DNA from: Acidobacteriota bacterium | Lineage (GTDB): Bacteria > Acidobacteriota > Thermoanaerobaculia > Multivoradales > JBCCEF01 | NCBI GenBank assembly: GCA_039030395.1 | Contig: JBCCEF010000032.1 | Location: 1-34,098 of the forward strand | Direction: 5' to 3' | Length of the DNA: 34,098 bases | Part shown: positions 25,790 to 34,098 of the stretch, piece by piece | How positions within the stretch are numbered: position 1 is the stretch's first letter | Layout of the letters: the number at the start of each line of letters is the position of its first letter | Made by a program: the position numbers and the translations under genes | Notes under the pieces: generated by a model | What the model was told of the DNA's origin: nothing | Seen by the model: only the letters and a program-made list of their open reading frames with translations | The model's database searches: none

Positions 25790-26122
25790 ATGGACCTCGG
25801 AAGATTCTCCGTTTCGCTCACCGTCAAGGATCTCGCCGCCTCCAAGGAGTTCTACGAGGCGCTGGGCTTCGAAGTGGTGGCCGGCGACGCCGAACAAAAC
25901 TACCTGATCCTGCAAAACGGAGAGGCGATCATCGGCCTATTCCACGGCATGTTCGACCAGAACATTCTCACCTTCAATCCCACCGATGCCCGCGCCATTC
26001 AGAAGGACCTCAAGGCAAAGGGAATTCCGCTGGTGCTCGAGGCCGACGAAGAAGGCGACGGACCCACCCACCTGACGCTCCTCGACCCGGACGGCAACCC
26101 GATATTGATCGACCAACACTAG
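25790..26122 (+). CDS. VOC-superfamily (glyoxalase/bleomycin-resistance-like) protein
   Basis: 110 residues with AGGAGG at 25776-25781 ideally spaced from the ATG. A single vicinal-oxygen-chelate unit: [24 protein letters not shown] (7-30) and, at the C-terminus, [18 protein letters not shown] (93-110). In place of the usual first metal His there is Ser (FSVSL), so metal-dependent chemistry is uncertain. Such small VOC proteins are often of unknown substrate and act as dimers. Its stop codon shares CTAG (26119-26122) with the stop of the convergent histidine kinase. Confidence 0.8.
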   Translation: MDLGRFSVSLTVKDLAASKEFYEALGFEVVAGDAEQNYLILQNGEAIIGLFHGMFDQNILTFNPTDARAIQKDLKAKGIPLVLEADEEGDGPTHLTLLDPDGNPILIDQH

Positions 26123-27525
26123 TCCGGCCGATCCGGTAGCCAGCAGGTCACCACCGTGCCCTTCCCTTCGGCGGATTGGAGGCTGATCTTGCCGCCGTGT
26201 TCTTCGACAATCTCGCGGCACAGAGCGAGCCCCAGGCCGCTGCCGGTCTTCTTGGTCGAGTAAAACGGCAGCAGGGCGTGTTCGAGGGTCTCGGCATCCA
26301 TTCCACGGCCGCGGTCGCGCACCTGGATCCACACCCCGGTGGGTGGTGCGGGAGTGACGACCAGTTCGACCGGTGGCGGACCGTTGCCCTCGAACCCGCT
26401 GTCCACTCCAACGCCGGCTTCGGTGGCGTTCTTGAACAGGTTGATCAGTAGCTGGCGGATTTGGGCCGGATCAAAGTATCCCGGCTGGCGAGGCAAAGGC
26501 CCAACCACCTGCACCGATGGGTACTCGCCGATCGAGTCCACCAGCTCCTGCCAGACCACCTCTTCGCGCCGCGGTTTGGGCAGCCGGGCGAATCGGGCGT
26601 AGTCCGCGATGAAGCCCTGGAGGTGGTCGAGACGCTCGCGGATGAGGCGAAACACCTCGTCCGAGCGCTCGGCGTGGCGTGGCTCTTTGGCGATGACGCT
26701 GGCGGAGTGGATGAGCGACGACACCGGCGCCAGGGAGTTGTTGAGCTCGTGGGAAATCACCCGGATGACCTTCTTCCAGGCCTCCGCCTCCTGCCGGCCG
26801 AGGTCGCCGGTCATCCGGCGCAGCAGCACCAGCCGGTGGCGCCGGCGGTTCAGGCGGAAGGTGCGCTGGGAGAGGAGAAAGGTCTCCGGCGGATCGCTGT
26901 CCGGCAGGGTGAAGAGGCCGTCCAGCTCGTCCGTCAACATCTGCCGCATTTCGGCCGGTAGGCCTGCGCGCACCTCCCCGAAATCCAGGCCGTTGAGGTT
27001 CCCACCGCCCATCAAGAGGGCGCGGGCCTGGCGATTCGAGTAGATCACCCGATCGATGGCGTTGAGCAGCAGGATCGCCGCCGGCGACCGGTCGAGGGCC
27101 GTCTGCAGCAAGAGCTGACGCTGGCGGACGGTGGTTCGCTCCTGCCGCAGCACCTCACCGACTTCGTTGTAGAGCTCCACCAGCAGCCCGAGTTCGTCCC
27201 TGCGACGATAGGCCAGCCGCACGCTGAAGTCGCCGTCCCGAAAACTGCGAATGCCGTCGCTCACCCCTCGCACGATGCGGTCCAGAGGGCTCAGCATGCG
27301 CTGGATCCACCACGCTCCGAGGCTGATTCCGACCAACAGAGTACCGAGGAACACCACCCGCGGGGAGTAGTCGAAGAAGCTGATGGTGGCGGCCACCGCC
27401 GCCATCAGCGCCAGTAAGACGGCAAAGCCGAGGGTGACCTTGCCGGCGAAGGAAAAGCGGCGCGGGGCGAGATCCGCACGGCGGCGGCGTTCGGTGGTGG
27501 AGCGGGACGACAGGAGCAGGGACAC
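26119..27525 (-). CDS. Membrane sensor histidine kinase, NtrB-like partner of the sigma-54 regulator
   Basis: 468 residues from a GTG at 27523-27525 without a clear Shine-Dalgarno. Two membrane helices (about 29-50 and 57-75) are separated by only a few residues, so there is no real periplasmic sensor. A HAMP-like region (76-130) and a PAS-like domain (about 138-245, [18 protein letters not shown]) follow. The phospho-acceptor box is [13 protein letters not shown] with His259. The ATPase domain carries the N-box [16 protein letters not shown], and TGSGLGLAL. It follows the response regulator by 48 bp and is the last gene of the exporter operon. Sensing is probably within or near the membrane, perhaps of the exporter itself or of membrane stress. 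Confidence 0.9.
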   Translation of the reverse strand: MSLLLSSRSTTERRRRADLAPRRFSFAGKVTLGFAVLLALMAAVAATISFFDYSPRVVFLGTLLVGISLGAWWIQRMLSPLDRIVRGVSDGIRSFRDGDFSVRLAYRRRDELGLLVELYNEVGEVLRQERTTVRQRQLLLQTALDRSPAAILLLNAIDRVIYSNRQARALLMGGGNLNGLDFGEVRAGLPAEMRQMLTDELDGLFTLPDSDPPETFLLSQRTFRLNRRRHRLVLLRRMTGDLGRQEAEAWKKVIRVISHELNNSLAPVSSLIHSASVIAKEPRHAERSDEVFRLIRERLDHLQGFIADYARFARLPKPRREEVVWQELVDSIGEYPSVQVVGPLPRQPGYFDPAQIRQLLINLFKNATEAGVGVDSGFEGNGPPPVELVVTPAPPTGVWIQVRDRGRGMDAETLEHALLPFYSTKKTGSGLGLALCREIVEEHGGKISLQSAEGKGTVVTCWLPDRPD

Positions 27526-27573
27526 GGCCTATCTTAGTCCCGAACGGAGCCGCCTAACGGTGGCAGGCCGAGG

Positions 27574-28965
27574 TCAAAACTTGGGGCGCCGCTCGAGTTC
27601 GATGCCGAGGCGCGCCATCCGGCGGTACAGTGCCTGGCGGCTGATCTCGTAACGATCGGCTACCCGCGAGACGATGCCGTCTTCCTCGGCCAAGGCCTGG
27701 ACCAGGCCTTGGCGTTCGACGATCTCTTCCGGCGACAGGCCGAGGGAGTCGACATTCTCTTCTTCCAGGCCGAGGTCGCCCACCTCGATGCGTTCGCCGC
27801 TGGAGACCACCGTCGAGCGCTGCATGCGGTTTTCCAGCTCCCGCACATTGCCGGACCAGGAGTGCTGGAGCAAAGCCCTTTCGGCGCCTTCGCTCAGGCT
27901 CTTGGCTTCGGCCGAGGCACTGAAACGATCGAGGAAGTGCTGGGCAAGGGGCAGAATGTCCTCTCGGCGACTCTGGAGGGGAGGCAGGCGAACCTCCACC
28001 ACGTTCAGCCGAAAATAGAGATCTTCTCGGAAGCGACCCTGGGTCAGGGCATCCGCCAGCACCGTATTGGTGGCGCTCAACACCCGCACATCCACCCGCT
28101 GGGTGTCGCTGCTACCGAGGCGCTGGAATTCGCCGCTCTGCAGCACCCGCAGAAGTTTGACCTGGCCCTGCAGCGACAGGGAATCGACCTCGTCCAGAAA
28201 CAGGGTGCCCCGATGGGCGGTTTCGAAATGGCCTTTACGCCGGCTGCGGGCGCCGGTAAAAGCGCCGGCCTCGGCGCCGAACAGTTCCGCTTCCATCAGC
28301 TCTTCGGGAATCGCGCCGACGTTGACCCGCACGAAGGGCTGATCGCGCCGGCTGGAGTTGGCCTGGATGATCTCGGCGATCTTTTCTTTGCCGGAACCGC
28401 TCGGGCCGGTGATCATCACCGGCGCCTCGGAGCCGGCCACGTTCACCGCCAGCCGGACCACCCGATGCATCGCTCCGCTGGCGTAGATCAGGCCGCACAG
28501 GTCAAACTCGTCGGCCAGTTGCCGCCGGGCGTCGTCCAGCTTCGCCCGGCGCTGCTCGTCGGTGAGCTGGCCGGCCCGCATCTCCACCAGCGCCGTCACC
28601 GTGGCCAGCAGCTTCTCGTCCTCCCAGGGCTTTTGAATGTAGTCCACCGCCCCTTCGCGCACCAGCTCGACGGCCGTTTCCAGCGAGGCCCAGGCGGTCA
28701 TCAGCAGGATCGGCACGTCCGGCTGGACCTCGCGCAGGGCGTGGAACAGCTCCACGCCGGCCCGGCCGGAGGTTTCATCGCGCCGAAAGTTCATGTCCTG
28801 GATCACCGCGCCGAGGGGCTCCGCCCTGGCCCGCGCCAGGGCCTCCTCGGGGGAGGTCGCCACCGCGCAGGAAACGTCGTGCAGATCGAACAACAGCTCC
28901 AGGGCGGTGACCACCGCCTGCTGGTCGTCGACGATCAGCACCCGCAGATCACTGGCTATCGGCAT
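27574..28965 (-). CDS. NtrC-family sigma-54-dependent response regulator
   Basis: 463 residues from the ATG at 28963-28965, with AGGGA upstream (a GTG directly before it is possible). The receiver domain (1-125) has VDD (12-14), the phospho-acceptor Asp57 in QDMNF and Lys112. The AAA+ domain (about 148-380) has Walker A GPSGSGKE (177-184), the sigma-54 contact loop GAFTGA (224-229) and Walker B GTLFLDEVDS. A Fis-type helix-turn-helix lies at about 420-457 (VSRVADRYEISRQALYRRM). All catalytic elements are intact. A T-rich run at 28980-28986 (minus strand) after a short imperfect stem separates it from the permease gene and may attenuate read-through. It should activate the sigma-54 promoter found upstream of this operon. 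Confidence 0.93.
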   Translation of the reverse strand: MPIASDLRVLIVDDQQAVVTALELLFDLHDVSCAVATSPEEALARARAEPLGAVIQDMNFRRDETSGRAGVELFHALREVQPDVPILLMTAWASLETAVELVREGAVDYIQKPWEDEKLLATVTALVEMRAGQLTDEQRRAKLDDARRQLADEFDLCGLIYASGAMHRVVRLAVNVAGSEAPVMITGPSGSGKEKIAEIIQANSSRRDQPFVRVNVGAIPEELMEAELFGAEAGAFTGARSRRKGHFETAHRGTLFLDEVDSLSLQGQVKLLRVLQSGEFQRLGSSDTQRVDVRVLSATNTVLADALTQGRFREDLYFRLNVVEVRLPPLQSRREDILPLAQHFLDRFSASAEAKSLSEGAERALLQHSWSGNVRELENRMQRSTVVSSGERIEVGDLGLEEENVDSLGLSPEEIVERQGLVQALAEEDGIVSRVADRYEISRQALYRRMARLGIELERRPKF

Positions 28966-29042
28966 CACTCATCCCTAAAGAAAAAAACGGCTCTCCGGGC
29001 CAGCACCGGGGGTGTCCGGCGCGAAGCCTCGGCCGGTCGACC

Positions 29043-30269
29043 TCAGACGGTCCGCGTGGCGACCTCCGGCGAAACGCCCGTCGCGCGCAGCGCCGGCGCG
29101 AGGGCCGCGGCAATGCCCGTCAGCCACAGCAACACCATGCCGCCCACCAGCAGTCGCCAGTCGAGTTTCGGCATGCCGGCCATCTGCACCAGAGTGTAGT
29201 TGAGGAGGAGAGAGAACAGTACGCCGGCGGCCAGGCCACAGCCGGTGATCATCCAGTTCTCCACCAGGAAGTAGCGCACGATGTCCCGCTTGGTCGCTCC
29301 CAGGGCGCGCCGGGTTCCGATCTGGCGCCGCCGCTCGGTCACCGAGAAGGAGGTCAAGCCGATGATGCCCAAAGAGGTCACCAGGATCATCAGCAGGGTC
29401 ACCGCGGTCAGGATCTTGATCACCGCCAGGTCGTCGGAGTAATAGCCTTCCTTGAACTCGTAGAGGGGCTTGACGGTCACCAGGCGATCCCCTTCCGCCT
29501 CCAGCATCCGCTCTTCGAGACCGGCGGCTACGGCGTCGCGCGCACCGGGCTCGGTGCGCACCAGGTAGCGCACCCGTGCCGAGCTGCCCGGACGGCCCGG
29601 CTGCAGCATGGTGTAATCCTCAACCCCCGAGGTGAGCCAAAAGTTCTGGAGGTGATCGACGATCCCAATGATCGTCTCGCGCATCTGGCCCTCGCGGTTC
29701 TGGATGTCGTTGCCCAGAGCATCGCCGCCAGGAAACAGCGCATCGGCCAAGGCCTGGGTGATGATCACGTTGCGCTGCGCAACGATGCCCTCCTCGTCCG
29801 TTTCAAAGTCGAAATCCGTTGACTGAAAGTCCCGGCCGGCCACGATTTTCGGTCCGAAGGTGGCGACGGCCCCTTCCGTCACCACGAAATAGGGCACGCT
29901 CACGCCATCCGCATCGGGGTCGGAACCGGAGGCCCTGCGGCCGGTCCCGCTGCCGCCGCCGCTCAGCGGCGTCGCGCTACTGGCCATCGCCGCCACGGCA
30001 CCGGGAATTGACTCCAAACGCTCAATATCCGCTTGCCGCAGAGTGTCGAGAAAATCCTCGTCGGCGTACTGAGAGCCGAAGGGTTCGGTGGTCACCACCA
30101 GGGTGTTCAGTTCATCGTAGCCGGTGTCTCGCTGAAAAGTCGTGCGCAGGTCGAGCACCATGGTGATGCAGTTGACAACGATCGCCAAAGTCAAAGCGAC
30201 CTCCAAGGCGATTAGCCAGAAACGCACCTTGTTGTGCATCAGCGAGCGAAAAATCGGTCCGAGTTCCAT
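29043..30269 (-). CDS. ABC exporter permease, MacB/FtsX type (second)
   Basis: 408 residues. ATG at 30267-30269 with GGGAGG in front. One N-terminal membrane helix (about 15-38, FWLIALEVALTLAIVVNCITMV) is followed by a large periplasmic MacB-PCD-like domain (about 40-280) and three C-terminal helices of an FtsX domain, including the coupling segment RRRQIGTRRALGATKRDIVRYFL that contacts the ATPase. It starts 16 bp after the stop of the first permease, so the two probably form a heterodimer served by the single ATPase gene. MacB systems move substrates from the periplasm outward through a TolC-type channel; no TolC gene lies in the window. Substrate unknown. Confidence 0.9.
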   Translation of the reverse strand: MELGPIFRSLMHNKVRFWLIALEVALTLAIVVNCITMVLDLRTTFQRDTGYDELNTLVVTTEPFGSQYADEDFLDTLRQADIERLESIPGAVAAMASSATPLSGGGSGTGRRASGSDPDADGVSVPYFVVTEGAVATFGPKIVAGRDFQSTDFDFETDEEGIVAQRNVIITQALADALFPGGDALGNDIQNREGQMRETIIGIVDHLQNFWLTSGVEDYTMLQPGRPGSSARVRYLVRTEPGARDAVAAGLEERMLEAEGDRLVTVKPLYEFKEGYYSDDLAVIKILTAVTLLMILVTSLGIIGLTSFSVTERRRQIGTRRALGATKRDIVRYFLVENWMITGCGLAAGVLFSLLLNYTLVQMAGMPKLDWRLLVGGMVLLWLTGIAAALAPALRATGVSPEVATRTV

Positions 30270-30285
30270 AGGTGTCGCCTCCCCT

Positions 30286-31599
30286 CTACTGCAGTTTCAG
30301 ATACGTGGCTGGAGGAATCCGGCAGATGCGCCAAGCCGGGTAGACGCCCGCGACCAGCGCGGCGAAGAGCGCCAACAGCACCCCCACCAAGGCCATCTCC
30401 GGCGTCAATCGGAAGGGCTCCGCGGCGGAGATCAGTCGGCTGGTGACGGTCAGCGTCAGAATCGCCAGCGGCAACCCCACGACGCAACCGAGGACGCCGA
30501 TCAACTGGCACTCGACCAGGTGGTGCAGAAAAACCGACAGCTTGCTCGCCCCCAAGGCTCTTCGAACTCCCACTTCCGGCGCTCGCGCCAAGAACTTGCC
30601 GAGCAGAATGCCGATCAGATTGACGGCGCACACCAGCAAGAAGAGAAGCGACAGGATGGTGAGGGTCATCGCCTGGGCGGGCACCACCTCTTGGTTGTCC
30701 AGCCATTCGGTCACCGTGCGCACCCTGTTGTTGACCGGTCGTTCCATGCGACCGAGTTCCTTCTGCTGCATGGCATACGCATTCAGCCAGGTCTCAAACC
30801 GCTCCTTCTGGTGGAGATCGTCCAGTTGAACCCAAAGCTGCAACCAGGTGAGTTCTGAATCGAGACGTTCCTGGTAGTTGGTGATGCTCTGAAACTTCCA
30901 TCCGTTGGTATTGCCGGCGGTCCTCACCTCCATCGGCTCCGCCAGGCTGATCGGAAGATAGATTTCCTCCGATGGATTGTAGGGACCGTTGGTGACGTCG
31001 TAGAACTTCGGCGACGGCTGCCACGGAGCCAAAACCCCGACGACTTGAAAGTCCTCTTCCTCGATCCGCACTCGCCGACCGACGCTGTCCTCACCTCCGA
31101 AGAGTTTGATGTTGGTGTCGAATGACAGCACCACCACGCGCTCCTCGCCCTCGTCGGCGCTTCGGCTCCAGCCGGCGCCGAACTGAAAAGGCATTGCAAA
31201 CATCGGGAAGACGTCCGCCGTCGAGAGGCGACCCATCGCCCGGAAGGGTCGCAGATCCGCCGCCGCTGGATGTACCGTCATCTGCGCTTTGAACATGGCG
31301 CTACGGTAGGTGGGAATGTCGCTCCCCTGGATCGCCATCGCATCGCGATAGGTGAGCTGGTCCGGCGGCTCGTCGGGGTTGTCCTCGTCGTAGGACCGGT
31401 TCGGGTTCCAGGCGTCGACCTGAACATGGAACACCTGTGGGCTCTTGGACGGCAGAGGATCTTGCGCCAACAGGTGATGAATGTTGACGAAAGTGGTCGC
31501 TACGGCCATGCCAAGGGCAATGCCCCCCACAAGCAGCGCCGACAGCACTGGATTTCGGCGCAGGCTCAAGAAAGCCATGCGGATCTGGTAAGCGAGCAT
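30286..31599 (-). CDS. ABC exporter permease, MacB/FtsX type (first)
   Basis: 437 residues from the ATG at 31597-31599, 4 bp after the ATPase stop, with GGAGG inside the ATPase 3' end. An upstream extension of 44 residues lies over the ATPase gene and is rejected. Topology as in its partner: one N-terminal helix (LLVGGIALGMAVATTFVNI), a periplasmic domain to about 325, then three helices with the FtsX signature GVRRALGASKLSVFLHHLVECQ. The periplasmic domain differs strongly from that of the second permease, which supports an asymmetric dimer. Confidence 0.9.
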   Translation of the reverse strand: MLAYQIRMAFLSLRRNPVLSALLVGGIALGMAVATTFVNIHHLLAQDPLPSKSPQVFHVQVDAWNPNRSYDEDNPDEPPDQLTYRDAMAIQGSDIPTYRSAMFKAQMTVHPAAADLRPFRAMGRLSTADVFPMFAMPFQFGAGWSRSADEGEERVVVLSFDTNIKLFGGEDSVGRRVRIEEEDFQVVGVLAPWQPSPKFYDVTNGPYNPSEEIYLPISLAEPMEVRTAGNTNGWKFQSITNYQERLDSELTWLQLWVQLDDLHQKERFETWLNAYAMQQKELGRMERPVNNRVRTVTEWLDNQEVVPAQAMTLTILSLLFLLVCAVNLIGILLGKFLARAPEVGVRRALGASKLSVFLHHLVECQLIGVLGCVVGLPLAILTLTVTSRLISAAEPFRLTPEMALVGVLLALFAALVAGVYPAWRICRIPPATYLKLQ

Positions 31600-31603
31600 C
31601 GAG

Positions 31604-32338
31604 CTAGGCCTCCACCGTAACCGAAGACTTCGCTTGCGCGGCCGGATCGAAGAGCGGACGGGCCGTTTCGTCCTGCATGTCGAGCAGTCGACCATCGAGC
31701 AGGTGAATCTGTCGCGGCGCCCGGGCGGCAAGTTCCGGATCGTGGGTGACTACGATCACCGTCGTGCCGGTACCGTTGATCTTCTCCAGCAGATCCATGA
31801 TCTCCGCCGCCATCTCCGAGTCGAGATTGCCGGTGGGCTCGTCCGCCAGGATGAGCTGCGGCGTGCCGACCAGGGCGCGGGCCACCGCCACGCGCTGCTG
31901 CTGACCACCGGAAAGCTGCGCCGGGAAGTGCTTGATGCGAGAGGTCAAGCCCACGATCTCCAGCGACTCCTCGATCGCCGCCCGGCGAGCCTTGGCGCCC
32001 GTGCCCCGGTAGCGCAGAGGCACGTCGATGTTGTCGAACACGTTGAGATCGGGGATCAGATTGAAGCTCTGGAAGATAAACCCGATCTTTTCGTTGCGGA
32101 TGCGCGACATCTCGCGGTCCGTCAATCGACTGACGTCGGCTCCGTCGAGGATGTACTTGCCTTCATCGAAGGTGTCGAGCAACCCCGACACGTTCAAGAA
32201 AGTCGTTTTTCCGGAGCCCGACGGTCCGGTGACCGAGATGAACTCGCCGGCCGTAACCTCCAGGTCAAATCCGCTCAGGGCGTGGGTTTCCACGTGCTCC
32301 GTGCGATAGATCCGCCGAATATTTTGCATGCTGATCAT
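31604..32338 (-). CDS. ABC exporter ATPase, MacB/LolD type
   Basis: 244 residues; ATG at 32336-32338 with AGGAGA upstream. Walker A GPSGSGKTT (about 38-46), Q-loop FQSFNLIPDLNVFDNI, signature LSGGQQQRVAVARAL, Walker B LILADEPTGNLD and the switch His in VVTHDPE are all present. The insertion and the spelling FNLIPDLNVFDNIDVPL place it in the LolD/MacB/FtsE subgroup, which drives FtsX-type permeases without transport across the inner membrane. It sits 42 bp after the adaptor gene and 4 bp before the first permease. Confidence 0.95.
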   Translation of the reverse strand: MISMQNIRRIYRTEHVETHALSGFDLEVTAGEFISVTGPSGSGKTTFLNVSGLLDTFDEGKYILDGADVSRLTDREMSRIRNEKIGFIFQSFNLIPDLNVFDNIDVPLRYRGTGAKARRAAIEESLEIVGLTSRIKHFPAQLSGGQQQRVAVARALVGTPQLILADEPTGNLDSEMAAEIMDLLEKINGTGTTVIVVTHDPELAARAPRQIHLLDGRLLDMQDETARPLFDPAAQAKSSVTVEA

Positions 32339-32380
32339 GGACTCATCTCCTCGCTCTCGTTTGCCCTTGGAAAAACTTTT

Positions 32381-33658
32381 TCACCGCCGCAGCAAAAGTC
32401 GTTCTGCCCCTTCAAAGCGACTGATGTCCGACAGGATGATGCGATCTCCCAATTCCAGACCGCCCAGGATTTCGACTTCGGAGACGCTCAGGGCGCCGAC
32501 TTCGATGGGCCGAAGCACCGCCAAGCCGTCGTCCAGCACATAGGCCTGACGCCCGCCACCACTTTCCAGGAAGGAACCACGCGGTACCTTCAAAGTATCG
32601 CCGCGCGTCTCCAGCAGGAGCCGGGTGCTCAAGCGCTGGTTCTGCTTGAGCCCTTCGGGCGCCTCGCCGACGAAGGAGACGATCCCCTGCACCCGACTAC
32701 CCCGCACTTCCGGAGATAGGCTCTCGAGTAAGCCCCGGTACTCCTCGCCATCGAACAGGATCGACGCCTCGGTGCCTGGGCCGAGATTCTGGGTATAGGA
32801 CTCGGGTACGGCGACCTCGATCTCGAAGGCCGAAAGATCAACCACCGTCATCACTTCCTGGCCCTGCACCACCGAGCCGCGATCCGCCACCTCGATGCGG
32901 GAAACCAGACTCGACACCGGTGCCCGGATGGCGAGTTCGTCGACCTGCCGTTCCAGGTCTTCCACCACCAGCCGCTGGCGCTCGACTTCCGACCGCCGCT
33001 GGCGCAGCTCGAAATCGAGGGTCTCCGTCTGCAGGTCGAGGCGCTGGCGGGCCAATTCCAGTTCGAGGGAAGACACCTTGACGGCGTCCTGCGCCCGCTC
33101 GAGCTCCACCGCGTTCAGCAAGCCTTCCTGGCGGATGCGCTCGGCCCGTTCCAGGGCGCGTTGCCCCGCTTCGAGTTCGACTTCCGCCAACCGAATGTCC
33201 TGCCGCCCCTGCAACCGAGTCTGTTCGGAGAGAATGCGCTGGCGCTCGACCTCGGAGCGTAGGGAGCTCAACGTCGAGCGCTCCTGGCGTAGCCGGCTTT
33301 CGATCTCCGGACTGGCCACCCGCGCCAGCACCTGACCGCCTTCCGCGAACTGACCCGCCACCACCTCAAGGCGGATCACCCCACGCGCCGGACTGACCAA
33401 GGTCGGCCGGAACGCCGCCACCACATTGCCCTGCACGGAAACGTCCCGCACCAGGTCGCCGCGGATCACGGTCCCCACGCGAACGTCGGAGAGAGCCACC
33501 GACGCCTCGGACTGGGCCCAGCGACGGATGGACGGATAGGCCATCGAAGCCAGGATCAAGCAAACCACCCCGACCCCCATCCAGATCCACGCCCGACGCC
33601 CCCGCACGCCCTTCGGCCGCTCCACTACACGATCCATCGCTGAGTTGTTCCGAATCAC
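32381..33658 (-). CDS. HlyD/MacA-family periplasmic adaptor
   Basis: 425 residues from a GTG at 33656-33658 chosen for its AGGAGG 8 nt upstream; an ATG at 33635-33637 is an alternative. A membrane anchor (about 23-41, WIWMGVGVVCLILASMAYP) is followed by a first lipoyl half, a long alpha-helical hairpin with heptad character (about 115-240, rich in Arg/Glu/Gln/Leu), the second lipoyl half (LAIRAPVSSLVSRIEVADRGSVVQGQEVM) and beta-barrel/membrane-proximal domains. It should bridge the permeases to an outer-membrane channel. First gene of the operon and preceded by the sigma-54 promoter. Confidence 0.92.
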   Translation of the reverse strand: MIRNNSAMDRVVERPKGVRGRRAWIWMGVGVVCLILASMAYPSIRRWAQSEASVALSDVRVGTVIRGDLVRDVSVQGNVVAAFRPTLVSPARGVIRLEVVAGQFAEGGQVLARVASPEIESRLRQERSTLSSLRSEVERQRILSEQTRLQGRQDIRLAEVELEAGQRALERAERIRQEGLLNAVELERAQDAVKVSSLELELARQRLDLQTETLDFELRQRRSEVERQRLVVEDLERQVDELAIRAPVSSLVSRIEVADRGSVVQGQEVMTVVDLSAFEIEVAVPESYTQNLGPGTEASILFDGEEYRGLLESLSPEVRGSRVQGIVSFVGEAPEGLKQNQRLSTRLLLETRGDTLKVPRGSFLESGGGRQAYVLDDGLAVLRPIEVGALSVSEVEILGGLELGDRIILSDISRFEGAERLLLRR

Positions 33659-33684
33659 GTAAGTAGCCTCCTGCCCCTTCCCAA

Positions 33685-33700
33685 AGCAAGAGCCGAGCCA
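33685..33700 (-). promoter_or_regulatory. Sigma-54 (RpoN) promoter of the exporter operon
   Basis: Minus strand reads TGGCTCG-GCTC-TTGCT, matching the consensus TGGCACG-N4-TTGCW at every position but one; the essential GG (-24) and GC (-12) are 12 nt apart. Predicted start near 33674, leaving a 16-nt leader that contains AGGAGG before the GTG at 33658. The operon itself encodes a GAFTGA-type activator, which fits. Confidence 0.8.
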
Positions 33701-33777
33701 CCTCGCAACATCAGAGTAAGCGACCTTTTTTCAGACACTTAGACTGAGTCCCCAAAGACGCCAAGGAGCGGATAGTT

Positions 33778-33816
33778 GACAGGTGTCCGGGTGCGAGCGG
33801 ACAGGTGTCCGGGTGC
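33778..33816. promoter_or_regulatory. Tandem 17-bp repeats, candidate enhancer (UAS) for the NtrC-type regulator
   Basis: GACAGGTGTCCGGGTGC occurs exactly at 33778-33794 and 33800-33816, a 22-bp period (about two helical turns). Each copy contains a dyad GACA-GG-TGTC; in the second it extends to CGGACA-GG-TGTCCG. They lie about 105-142 bp upstream of the predicted start, the usual enhancer distance. Remnant transposon ends are an alternative reading. Confidence 0.55.
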
Positions 33817-33876
33817 TCAGCATGGACCAGCCCTGATCAGGCAGGAGGGAGATGCTGCATCGGCGGCGCAAAAGAA

Positions 33877-33903
33877 AAAGCCCCGCGGCGAACGCGGGGC
33901 TTT
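33877..33903 (-). terminator. Intrinsic terminator of the right-edge gene
   Basis: AAAGCCCCGCG (33877-33887), loop GCGAA, CGCGGGGCTTT (33893-33903): an 11-bp stem. Reading leftward it is followed by TTCTTTT, a good U-tract, so it terminates the minus-strand gene ending at 33951. A second small hairpin, GCTCTC-GGT-GAGAGC (33912-33926), lies just before it. Confidence 0.8.
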
Positions 33904-33950
33904 CGAATGGGGCTCTCGGTGAGAGCACCCTCGCTCAAATCCCGAGGCGA

Positions 33951-34098
33951 CTAGTTTTTGTCGTCGTCGTCATCGTCGTCATCGTCGTCGTCGTCATCGT
34001 CGTCGTCGTCATCGTCGTCGTCGTCATCGTCGTCGTCGTCATCGTCATCGTCGTCATCGTCGTCGTCGTCATCGTCGTCGTCGTCATCGTCGTCGTCG
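33951..34098 (-). CDS. 3' end of a gene encoding a poly-aspartate C-terminal tail (partial)
   Basis: Reading leftward from the window edge, 46 uninterrupted GAC/GAT codons are followed by AAA AAC and the stop TAG (33951-33953), so the product ends in at least 46 Asp, then Lys-Asn. The start and any folded domain lie outside the window. The frame is open throughout, the tail mixes GAC and GAT in an irregular pattern, and a strong minus-strand terminator follows at 33877-33903, all of which support real coding rather than a simple non-coding repeat. The opposite strand and other frames would give poly-Val/Ile, poly-Ser or poly-Arg-type products without such a stop/terminator arrangement. Polyacidic tails can bind calcium or basic partners; no function is assigned. 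Confidence 0.7.
   Translation of the reverse strand, partial: DDDDDDDDDDDDDDDDDDDDDDDDDDDDDDDDDDDDDDDDDDDDDDKN

Noticed and set aside
33960-34098. CRISPR-like or minisatellite appearance of the right-edge repeat
   Set aside because: The unit is a codon triplet in one open minus-strand frame ending in a stop, with no spacers.

Overview
The window is GC-rich, densely packed bacterial chromosome. Several traits point to Acidobacteriota, possibly near Thermoanaerobaculia; this is inferred from gene content only. They are an ECF-like sigma factor of the acidobacterial/planctomycete type coupled to a Ser/Thr kinase with TPR repeats, a sigma-54 two-component system inside an ABC-exporter operon, a giant DUF11-like repeat protein with an IPTL-CTERM anchor, and an oxidoreductase-SelD fusion. 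No rRNA, tRNA or CRISPR array was seen.

Left edge (1-3640): a decayed tyrosine recombinase, then a ChaN-like secreted protein fused to a hydrolase-like domain, then a small lipoprotein gene. A 20-bp motif (GACATTCGGGTGGAACCTAG) occurs once before the ChaN gene and three times after it. This looks like mobile-element debris.

Metabolic block (3643-6011 and 10431-13470): an ACAD11-like acyl-CoA dehydrogenase and an aminoglycoside-phosphotransferase-like kinase are divergent. After a gap come a MaoC hydratase, two short-chain dehydrogenases and a histidine-phosphatase-family protein. Together they suggest CoA-ester degradation in which a hydroxyacyl-CoA is phosphorylated and the phosphate is then eliminated, as in the LvaA/LvaC and ACAD10/11 systems. 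The two halves are separated by a cysteine-rich secreted peptide, a second secreted protein and the convergent sigma-factor/kinase pair.

13528-16565: an M28 peptidase of the glutamate carboxypeptidase II type overlaps a rocF-like arginase by 4 nt, suggesting peptide and arginine use.

16791-22754: a 1987-residue surface protein built of 15 modules of two types, including a recent two-module duplication. A bidirectional hairpin separates it from the convergent SelD fusion gene. A rhodanese and a VOC protein follow.

26119-33658 (minus strand): one probable operon reading HlyD/MacA-like adaptor, ABC ATPase, two FtsX-type permeases, NtrC-type regulator, histidine kinase. Upstream is a near-perfect sigma-54 promoter, and about 100-140 bp further upstream are two exact 17-bp repeats spaced 22 bp apart, placed like enhancer sites for the encoded regulator. 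At the right edge is the 3' end of another minus-strand gene encoding at least 46 consecutive aspartates.
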